This document shows positions 1-5,116 of a stretch of DNA of 8,226 bases, piece by piece. The translations under genes and the position numbers were made by a program. The notes under the pieces were generated by a model. The model was not told the DNA's origin and did not search any database. It was given only the letters and a program-made list of their open reading frames with translations. Origin of the DNA: JAGVYE01 sp964502785 (lineage in GTDB: Archaea > Nanobdellota > Nanobdellia > Woesearchaeales > GW2011-AR9). The DNA lies in assembly GCA_964502785.1 (NCBI GenBank), contig CAZCXW010000052.1, positions 1-8,226 on the forward strand. The letters are read 5' to 3'. Position 1 is the first letter of the stretch, and each line of letters begins with the position of its first letter.

Positions 1-112
1 CCGTGAGGGTAGGGAGACTTAATTCTTAATTAAAGTTAACTTGCAACGAAGCCCTTCAAAATCTCATTTTTTCTTAAATGGCTACTTCATTGAAGTCCGC
101 CTCAGCGTTATT

Positions 113-122
113 CTTATATAAT
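113..122 (+). promoter_or_regulatory. TATA box of the glycosyltransferase-phosphatase fusion gene
   Basis: The element CTTATATAAT is a good archaeal TATA box. Its centre lies about 26 bases before the ATG at 144, the distance expected between an archaeal TATA box and the transcription start. The mRNA would therefore begin at or next to that ATG and be leaderless. This decides the start of the gene: an upstream in-frame ATG at 78 would lie outside the transcript. Confidence 0.6.
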
Positions 123-143
123 CTATGTTTCTCCAAGTATCTT

Positions 144-1436
144 ATGGCTGTCAGTTGCATCATTCCCGCATTTAATGAAGAGTCGACAGTCATCAAAGTA
201 ATTGAGATAGTAAAAAAAGTCAAAATCATAGATGAAATTATTCTTGTTGACGATGGTTCTACCGATAAAACCTATCAAAACGCAAAAACAACCAAAGTAA
301 TGGTTATTCGGCACCTTTCAAATAAAGGTAAAGGAGCGGCTATTAAAACCGGGATTGCTCACTCCTCTGGGGATCTTATTTTGTTCTTAGACGCTGATTT
401 AAGTTCAATCTCTCCGAAAAAAATTGTTTCCATCCTCCGACCGCTTGTCAACGACGAAGCTGATTTTGTCAAAACTTCTTTTACTCGATCACGCGGTAGA
501 GTTACTGAACTAGTCGTAAAGCCGTTATTTAAAGTGATTTTTCCATTCCTAAAGTTTAATCAACCATTAAGCGGACAATTTGCAATGAAAATGGCTTTGT
601 TAACGGAATTGCAAATAGACGATCACTGGGGTGTTGACATTCAAATTCTACTTCAATTAGTAAAGAAAGGGATAAAGATATTAGAAGTTGACATCGGAAA
701 GCTAAAACATAAAAAACAACCATTAGGAAATCTAACAATTATGTCCGAACAAGTAATTAAGACAATATTATCCGAAATGGGATTAATTGCTAATAAACAC
801 AAATTAGTGATATTTGACTTTGATAAGACACTTATTAGGGAGAGCAGTATTGAGATTGTTGCTAAGGAATTAGGATTTGAAAAGGAACTTCAAGAATTAA
901 GATTAAAGTATCAAAATGAGCAAATAAAAGATTCCGAAATTACTCTGGAACTAGCTAATCTCATAAAAGGCAGGACTAATAAAGATTTTGAGAAAATATG
1001 TTGTAATCTTAATTTAAGAAGGACAGTGAAAGGGGTAGTTGACCAGTTAAGAAAAAAACAATATGAAGTGGGCATTGTCTCATTGGCTTTTTCTCCCATA
1101 ATCTATCATTTTGCGGATAAAGTGGGTATAGCTCAAAGTAATATTATTTGTCCTATCCTTGTCACAGATAAAAATGGGACATATACGGGAGAGGTTATCG
1201 CTAGAACAAAAAATCACTCTAACTGTTGCGATAAGATCATCTGTAAAGCAGACGCTGCAAAGGAACTTATGAAAAAACTAAATGTTAAGCCGGAAGAAAG
1301 CATCGCTGTCGGCGATGGGAAATCTGATCAATGTTTATTCCGCGCTTGTGGTTTTTCTTTAGCATATAGGCCTTTAACTACCTTAGGTAATATCAAAATT
1401 TTAAATTTAGCCGAAGTTTTAATCTATGCGGAATAA
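144..1436 (+). CDS. GT81-like glycosyltransferase fused to SerB-like HAD phosphatase (candidate bifunctional glycosylglycerate synthase)
   Basis: The predicted protein has 430 residues in two domains. Residues 1-215 are a GT-A glycosyltransferase: IIPAFNEE (6-13), DDGSTD (36-41), KGKG (61-64) and a metal-binding DAD (83-85). The segments RGRVTELV (117-124), QPLSGQFA (140-147), WGVDI (162-166) and KHKKQPL (188-194) follow the pattern of glucosyl-3-phosphoglycerate synthases (GT81), which join an NDP-sugar glucose to 3-phosphoglycerate. Residues 219-430 are a HAD phosphatase of the phosphoserine phosphatase type: DFDKT (225-229, nucleophile D225 and acid D227), Ser313, a lysine near 364-368, and GDGKSD (390-395). 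Phosphatase removal of the phosphate is the known second step of glucosyl- or mannosylglycerate synthesis, so the fusion could do both steps. That role is inference; a generic GT2 enzyme with another sugar phosphate is the alternative. The start at 144 fits the TATA box and the family's usual beginning just before the IIPAFNEE strand; the ATG at 78 would add 22 unrelated residues. Confidence 0.85.
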   Translation: MAVSCIIPAFNEESTVIKVIEIVKKVKIIDEIILVDDGSTDKTYQNAKTTKVMVIRHLSNKGKGAAIKTGIAHSSGDLILFLDADLSSISPKKIVSILRPLVNDEADFVKTSFTRSRGRVTELVVKPLFKVIFPFLKFNQPLSGQFAMKMALLTELQIDDHWGVDIQILLQLVKKGIKILEVDIGKLKHKKQPLGNLTIMSEQVIKTILSEMGLIANKHKLVIFDFDKTLIRESSIEIVAKELGFEKELQELRLKYQNEQIKDSEITLELANLIKGRTNKDFEKICCNLNLRRTVKGVVDQLRKKQYEVGIVSLAFSPIIYHFADKVGIAQSNIICPILVTDKNGTYTGEVIARTKNHSNCCDKIICKADAAKELMKKLNVKPEESIAVGDGKSDQCLFRACGFSLAYRPLTTLGNIKILNLAEVLIYAE

Positions 1437-1473
1437 TCTTCTTTCTTATCGAGATTGCGTGTAAAGTCCGATA

Positions 1474-1508
1474 GTTTTTGGTATTCATGCCTCTCAATTT
1501 CCAAAAAC
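1474..1508. repeat. Short inverted repeat downstream of the fusion gene
   Basis: GTTTTTGG (1474-1481) and CCAAAAAC (1501-1508) are perfectly complementary, giving an 8-bp stem with a 19-base loop. It lies between the fusion gene and the TATA box of the next gene. It could form an RNA hairpin at the 3' end of the first transcript. Archaeal termination usually relies on T-runs rather than hairpins, and the AT-rich sequence makes chance pairing plausible. Confidence 0.35.
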
Positions 1509-1523
1509 CGGAAAATCCAAAAA

Positions 1524-1534
1524 TTTATATATTC
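1524..1534 (+). promoter_or_regulatory. TATA box of the small membrane protein gene
   Basis: TTTATATATTC is preceded by an A-rich stretch resembling a BRE element (CCAAAAA, 1518-1523 region). It lies about 40 bases before the ATG at 1567, so transcription should start near 1552. That leaves a leader of roughly 15 bases carrying the Shine-Dalgarno site, unlike the leaderless arrangement at most other genes here. Confidence 0.6.
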
Positions 1535-1555
1535 AAAAACATTCCAAGAACAAAA

Positions 1556-1561
1556 GAGGTG
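1556..1561 (+). promoter_or_regulatory. Shine-Dalgarno site for the small membrane protein
   Basis: GAGGTG matches the anti-Shine-Dalgarno tail of archaeal 16S rRNA and sits 5 bases before the ATG at 1567. It is the clearest ribosome binding site in the window and supports this short gene as a real, translated one. Confidence 0.65.
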
Positions 1562-1566
1562 TTAAT

Positions 1567-1773
1567 ATGCCTGCCTTAGAATTAGCAGAAGTTATACTTG
1601 CCGTGATTATTGGAACACTGGCAGCGATAGTCTATTCCTTAAGGGTTCTGATTTTATTGGAACGCCGGGTGGCTAATATGGAACAGAACATCCAAAAGAT
1701 GACTTCCAAAGTGCTTCACGAAGAAACGGCGATCGAAAAAATACTCGCAAAAAATAAAGCTAAGAGGAAATAA
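1567..1773 (+). CDS. Small membrane-anchored coiled-coil protein, function unknown
   Basis: I do not recognise this 68-residue protein. Residues 5-31 form one hydrophobic segment, interrupted only by Arg26 near its inner end. Residues 32-62 form an amphipathic charged helix with heptad-like spacing of Leu, Val, Met and Ile, suitable for a coiled coil. The last residues (KNKAKRK) are very basic, so by the positive-inside rule the C-terminal part should face the cytoplasm. The gene has its own TATA box and a strong Shine-Dalgarno site, which argues that it is genuine despite its size. It converges on tfe with only 16 bases between the two stop codons. A membrane scaffold or oligomerising anchor is a guess; nothing in the sequence gives a substrate or partner. 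Confidence 0.7.
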   Translation: MPALELAEVILAVIIGTLAAIVYSLRVLILLERRVANMEQNIQKMTSKVLHEETAIEKILAKNKAKRK

Positions 1774-1787
1774 TAACTGTCTCTCCA

Positions 1788-1819
1788 TTTTAGATTTTCT
1801 TGGATTTTTTCTGCTTTTT
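1788..1819 (+). terminator. T-run cluster, possible terminator of the small membrane protein gene
   Basis: Four T-runs (1788-1791, 1795-1798, 1805-1810 and 1815-1819) follow the stop codon at 1773 on the + strand. Archaeal RNA polymerase terminates at such U-tracts. The same bases encode the lysine-rich end of tfe on the opposite strand, so the T-runs may simply reflect lysine codons. Confidence 0.35.
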
Positions 1820-2395
1820 CCCCTTCTGAATCCTAACTTTCTTCGTTTTTCTTCCTTCTTTTACGATCTTGCGCTTGATCTTGCGTTTTTCTGACAATTC
1901 GCTGATCTCCTGTTCCAATTCTTTGATTCTCTTTTTAAGCTTCTCGATTTTTCTTTCCTCATCTTGGGAGATGAGCTCTCCGCACTCCGGGCAGCGAAAC
2001 TCAAAATCAGTAGCTTGATCAAAGTTTAAACGCACACAAGAATTAGGACAAACAAAAAAAATCTCCCGCTCTTCTTCTTCTAATTGTCCTTTCAGATGCT
2101 GTAGTAAGTCTCGTTTCGTCTTATAAAAAATGAAACGAATATTCTCTGGCAGTAATGTCCAATAATAAATATACCACCCTTTCTGCTTATCCTTCTTTCG
2201 CGTGAAGCCCACTAAATTATGGTTATATAAAACATACAACATTTTTCTTATAATTTTAATATCCTGCTTCGTTTTTGTCGCTAAATCAAACTCCGAAACA
2301 TTTTCCTTCCCGGTCAGTTCACGAACCAAAGGAAGACCTTCTTCCCCGAGAATAATTCTCAGCATTTCTTCTATTTTTTTTGGTGTGAGGCGCAT
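1790..2395 (-). CDS. tfe: Transcription factor E (TFIIE-alpha homologue)
   Basis: TFE helps TBP, TFB and RNA polymerase open the promoter and stabilises the initiation complex. The predicted 201-residue protein shows the family order. Residues 1-85 are a winged helix, with GEEGLPLVREL near 17-27 and a wing ending in KGWYIYYW (72-79). Residues 114-140 are a zinc ribbon with Cys116, Cys120, Cys135 and Cys138 (CPNSC and CPEC). A charged coiled coil follows at about 145-170. The last 31 residues are extremely basic, with 18 Lys or Arg, which is unusual for this family and may add nucleic-acid contacts. I chose the ATG at 2395. An in-frame GTG at 2431 adds 12 residues but lies within the TATA box, upstream of the expected transcription start. 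The gene converges with the small membrane protein gene and follows hjc on the same strand with its own promoter. Confidence 0.93.
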   Translation of the reverse strand: MRLTPKKIEEMLRIILGEEGLPLVRELTGKENVSEFDLATKTKQDIKIIRKMLYVLYNHNLVGFTRKKDKQKGWYIYYWTLLPENIRFIFYKTKRDLLQHLKGQLEEEEREIFFVCPNSCVRLNFDQATDFEFRCPECGELISQDEERKIEKLKKRIKELEQEISELSEKRKIKRKIVKEGRKTKKVRIQKGKKQKKSKKI

Positions 2396-2430
2396 TTTTG
2401 AGTAGTTCTTATATTGTGGTAGTGACAACA

Positions 2431-2446
2431 CTTTTAAATGTTTCGG
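2431..2446 (-). promoter_or_regulatory. BRE plus TATA box of tfe
   Basis: Reading the minus strand, CCGAAA (2446-2441) is followed at two bases' distance by TTTAAAAG (2438-2431), close to the consensus archaeal BRE/TATA pair. Transcription should start near 2408-2410, giving a leader of about 15 bases before the ATG at 2395. It gives tfe a promoter independent of rnz-hjc. Confidence 0.6.
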
Positions 2447-2501
2447 ATTTTTGTCTTTCTTCTATTTTGAAGTGTTTGCAGACCTCTAAAACTTTATCTT
2501 C

Positions 2502-2933
2502 TTAATGCGATGGAATTTGCTTGAGTTGGGCAATCGTTTGATTTCCTGCTAAATCCTGAATTGTAAGCCCTTTTCTCTTCGCTGCTTCCAAAGAAACTGC
2601 AAAATTATTACCCGTATCTTCCAAATCCTCCAGCATTAAAAAATACCATGGTTCGTGGGCAAATCTTACCGCAACCCAGGACTCTGCGCCAAATTTTTGC
2701 GAGAAAATACGCAGCTGTTCTATTTCCTCTTTTGTGAGATATTTTTTGCCCTCTTTGGTTACTTTGCATTCTATAGCCATCCGCCGTACAGCGTTTCCCG
2801 CCAGAAGATCCGGGGAAGGATAACGCGAGGAACCGCTTCCCGCAATCCTGACGCAGCTCCATCCATATTCTTCATTAAAGATTCGCACTAATTCTCTCTC
2901 CCCGTTGGTACCTTTTGCCTTTCGGTTGATCAT
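2502..2933 (-). CDS. hjc: Holliday junction resolvase Hjc
   Basis: Hjc is the archaeal dimeric nuclease that cuts four-way DNA junctions symmetrically during recombination and fork repair. The 143-residue protein has the family's restriction-endonuclease-like active site: Glu12 in the first helix (NGERELVR), Asp42 in the PSPDLL strand, and Glu55 with Lys57 in IECKVTK. The basic glycine/serine-rich stretch RIAGSGSSR (29-37) before Asp42 is typical of the junction-binding loop. Residues past about 110 form a short C-terminal extension, within the family's length range. The gene lies 17 bases downstream of rnz on the same strand with no good TATA box between, so it is probably co-transcribed with rnz. 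Translation would use a weak AGGT site. Confidence 0.93.
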   Translation of the reverse strand: MINRKAKGTNGERELVRIFNEEYGWSCVRIAGSGSSRYPSPDLLAGNAVRRMAIECKVTKEGKKYLTKEEIEQLRIFSQKFGAESWVAVRFAHEPWYFLMLEDLEDTGNNFAVSLEAAKRKGLTIQDLAGNQTIAQLKQIPSH

Positions 2934-2943
2934 AAAGATTTCT

Positions 2944-2947
2944 ACCT
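2944..2947 (-). promoter_or_regulatory. Weak Shine-Dalgarno site of hjc
   Basis: On the minus strand AGGT lies 10 bases before the hjc ATG, inside the 17-base rnz-hjc spacer. A ribosome binding site is expected here because hjc appears to be an internal gene of an operon rather than a leaderless first gene. The match is short. Confidence 0.35.
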
Positions 2948-2950
2948 AGA

Positions 2951-3844
2951 TTACATTTTTATTTTCATAAAATCTTCCGCAACAATTGCTTCTGGAAAAT
3001 AGTCTTGTGCCTCTTCTCGAATTTCGGAAGAACTTTTGTAACGTTGACTAATGTGAGTAATAACTAGTTTTTTCGTGTTACTTTGTGAAGCGATTATCGC
3101 CGCTTGTTTTACTGTCAGATGTTTTGACTTATAGGCTTTTTCCTGCAATTCGTCCAATAATGTTCCTTCAATAATGAGGAGATCAGCATCTTGTGCTAAG
3201 TAATTCACCCCATCACACTCCATCGTATCTGTAACATAACTTAATTTTTTACCTTTGACAAGAAACGAAACATCATCAGCTTTAATCTTCTTGCCATTTA
3301 CCAAAACATCTTTCCCCTCTTGAATTTTACCTAAAATAGGCCCTTCTTCTAATCCTAATTTCTTCGCTTTTATAAGATTAATTTTACGTCGATCTTTCTC
3401 ATGAAGAGCAAAACCTACACAACTCGTAGAATGTTTAAGGGCTCGCGTTTCCAAGAAGAAATCTTCCCCTTGGAAAAAAATTCCCCTTTCTACCTCTTGT
3501 ATTTCATGATCAATAATGTCTTTGGCTGCAAATCCTTTCAACATATGACTGAGAAACACTTTACTCCCCTTAGGACCATAGATATACAACTTCTTCGCGT
3601 ACTGGTCCGCCCCCATGGAACTTAATAATCCAGGAATGCCCAAAACATGATCCCCATGCCAATGGCTTATGCAAAGGCGGGTAATTTTTGCAGGTTTAAT
3701 GCCGGCAATCCTCATTTGCCTCTGAATCCCTTCCCCGCAGTCAAAAAGGATATGTTCATTCTTATAACTCAGAAGAACTCCCGCATGATTTCTTGTTTTT
3801 GTCGGCTGCATACAGCCCGTGCCTAAGAAAATTACTTCTATCAT
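2951..3844 (-). CDS. rnz: Ribonuclease Z (tRNA 3'-processing endonuclease)
   Basis: RNase Z cuts precursor tRNAs after the discriminator base so that CCA can be added. The 297-residue protein is a full-length short-form enzyme of the metallo-beta-lactamase fold. Zinc ligands are visible at His61, His63, Asp65 and His66 (SHWHGDH), His138 (LKHSTSC), Asp206 (VTDTMECDG) and His264 (VITHIS). The N-terminal strand FLGTGCMQP and the FDCGEG motif (34-39) match the family, and KHLT (241-244) is the conserved short motif before the last helix. Residues near 160-190 correspond to the region around the exosite arm, which carries several Lys residues. It is first in a probable operon with hjc. Its start at the ATG at 3844 begins right at the first beta strand, and a TATA-like element lies about 26 bases upstream. 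Confidence 0.95.
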   Translation of the reverse strand: MIEVIFLGTGCMQPTKTRNHAGVLLSYKNEHILFDCGEGIQRQMRIAGIKPAKITRLCISHWHGDHVLGIPGLLSSMGADQYAKKLYIYGPKGSKVFLSHMLKGFAAKDIIDHEIQEVERGIFFQGEDFFLETRALKHSTSCVGFALHEKDRRKINLIKAKKLGLEEGPILGKIQEGKDVLVNGKKIKADDVSFLVKGKKLSYVTDTMECDGVNYLAQDADLLIIEGTLLDELQEKAYKSKHLTVKQAAIIASQSNTKKLVITHISQRYKSSSEIREEAQDYFPEAIVAEDFMKIKM

Positions 3845-3863
3845 AAAAGCGGCTCTATTCTTG

Positions 3864-3878
3864 AAGATTATTAATCTT
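3864..3878 (-). promoter_or_regulatory. TATA-like element of rnz within a perfect palindrome
   Basis: AAGATTA (3864-3870) and TAATCTT (3872-3878) are perfect inverted copies around one base. On the minus strand this includes TTAATAATC, centred about 26 bases before the rnz ATG, the expected TATA position for a leaderless mRNA. The palindrome could be an operator for a dimeric repressor, but AT-rich TATA-like DNA is often self-complementary by chance. Confidence 0.4.
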
Positions 3879-3890
3879 TGGGTTGTACTT

Positions 3891-3906
3891 TTCTATTCTT
3901 CTATTC
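3891..3906. repeat. Two tandem copies of TTCTATTC
   Basis: TTCTATTC occurs twice back to back in the rnz-tyrS intergenic region, and a related CTATTCTT lies at 3855-3862. The tract is pyrimidine-rich on the + strand. It may be a protein-binding site or simple low-complexity sequence. The rest of the 195-base region (3845-4039) holds the two divergent promoters and no visible gene or RNA. Confidence 0.45.
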
Positions 3907-4010
3907 CTCCAAAATTCTTTAATTTTCAATAAATTACTGTGAATAATTCTAGTCAAAATCTTTAAATATTTATTCCTAAAAGTAAAAACTAAATTTATGA
4001 CCATTAACTA

Positions 4011-4018
4011 TTTATATC
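4011..4018 (+). promoter_or_regulatory. TATA box of tyrS
   Basis: TTTATATC is centred about 26 bases before the tyrS ATG at 4040, with no Shine-Dalgarno sequence in between, so the mRNA is probably leaderless. Confidence 0.6.
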
Positions 4019-4039
4019 TCTCCTCTTTAACATCTTTAA

Positions 4040-5116
4040 ATGAATCTTCAAGAAAAACTCTCTCTCATAAAACAGGTGGGTGAAGAGATCATCAATGAAG
4101 AAGAACTTCTAGAACTTCTCAAGATTAAAGAACATCCCGTTGCCTACGATGGTTTTGAACCGAGCGGCAGAATTCATATTGCACAAGGTATTTTACGAGC
4201 TATTAATGTAAATAAACTTACAAGGGTCGGAATCAAATTTAAGTTCTGGGTAGCGGATTGGTTTGCCCTTATGAACAATAAGATGGGCGGAGATTTAGAA
4301 AAAATTCAGACCGTGGGAAAATATTTTATTGAAGTTTGGAAGGCGTGCGGGATGGACATGAAAAATGTTGAATTTTTATGGGCTTCTAGCGTCATGAACA
4401 ATCCTCAGTACTGGCTTAACGTGATTAAGATCGGCCGTTTAAATAGTGTACAGCGCATTATTCGTTGCAGTCAGATTATGGGGCGTTCTGAAACAGAAAC
4501 TCTCAGCGCGGCGCAAATCTTTTACCCCTGCATGCAATGTGCGGATATTTTTCAACTGGGGGCGGATATTACCCAGCTTGGTTTAGACCAACGCAAAGTT
4601 AACGTTCTCGCTCGGGAAGTAGCTCCAAAATTAGGATACCGCAAGCCGGTCGTTGTTTCTCATCATATGCTCTTAGGCTTAAGCAAGCCTCCCCAAACCG
4701 ATCTAAGCGGGGCAGAAAGAGCCATTGCTTTAAAAATGTCTAAGTCAAAACCAGAAACAGCGATTTTCATGACCGATAGCGAAGAGGAAGTTAAAACTAA
4801 ATTCAAAAAAGCATATTGTCCTGATAAACAAATTGCTGACAATCCTGTTCTTGAATACTGTAAATATATTATTTTTGAAAAAATCTCTGAATTTACAATT
4901 GAGCGTCCTGAAAAGTTTGGTGGAAATCGGACTTTTAAATCTTATGCAGAATTAGAACGCGCTTTTGTTCAAGGGGAGCTCCATCCTGCTGACCTTAAAA
5001 ATGCCGTAGCTAGGTATATTAATCAGCTTTTAATTCCGATTCGAGAATATTTTCAAAAACATCCTTCTGCTCAGAAATTGAAAGAACTCGTTGAAACTTA
5101 TGAAATTATAAAATAA
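4040..5116 (+). CDS. tyrS: Tyrosyl-tRNA synthetase, archaeal/eukaryotic type
   Basis: This class I synthetase activates tyrosine with ATP and charges tRNA-Tyr. The 358-residue protein has the archaeal/eukaryotic length and lacks the bacterial S4-like tail. The HIGH motif is HIAQG (46-50), after the tyrosine-pocket segment YDGFEPSG containing Tyr36. Residues Tyr162, Gln166 and Asp169 (YPCMQCADI) and DQRK (183-186) line the active site. The KMSKS loop is intact at 232-236. The stretches CADIFQLGADITQLGLDQRKV, VSHHMLLGL, KKAYCP and NPVLEYCKYIIF resemble the plant cytosolic/protist-like branch more than the Methanocaldococcus-type enzyme. That placement is from memory and needs a tree. Residues 215-230 form a short extra segment just before KMSKS. 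The TAA stop directly abuts the stop codon of the convergent M16 peptidase gene. Confidence 0.95.
   Translation: MNLQEKLSLIKQVGEEIINEEELLELLKIKEHPVAYDGFEPSGRIHIAQGILRAINVNKLTRVGIKFKFWVADWFALMNNKMGGDLEKIQTVGKYFIEVWKACGMDMKNVEFLWASSVMNNPQYWLNVIKIGRLNSVQRIIRCSQIMGRSETETLSAAQIFYPCMQCADIFQLGADITQLGLDQRKVNVLAREVAPKLGYRKPVVVSHHMLLGLSKPPQTDLSGAERAIALKMSKSKPETAIFMTDSEEEVKTKFKKAYCPDKQIADNPVLEYCKYIIFEKISEFTIERPEKFGGNRTFKSYAELERAFVQGELHPADLKNAVARYINQLLIPIREYFQKHPSAQKLKELVETYEIIK

Noticed and set aside
1..77. Possible end of an upstream gene (a short frame ending in TAA at 20-22) or an RNA gene in the first bases
   Set aside because: Only six codons of that frame are present and no RNA fold or family could be recognised. 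The stretch is left unannotated.
78..143. N-terminal extension of the fusion protein, which looks partly hydrophobic
   Set aside because: It contains the gene's own TATA box and precedes the expected transcription start; family members begin at the later ATG.
1437..1566. C/D box small RNA or tRNA between the fusion gene and the small membrane protein gene
   Set aside because: No C and D box pair, no tRNA arm sequences, and only one short inverted repeat were found.
2396..2431. GTG start adding 12 residues to TFE
   Set aside because: The codon lies at the TATA box and upstream of the predicted transcription start, and the winged helix begins right after the ATG at 2395.
2608..2891. Long overlapping frames on both strands within hjc
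   Set aside because: They are shadows of a clearly conserved gene and show no family features.
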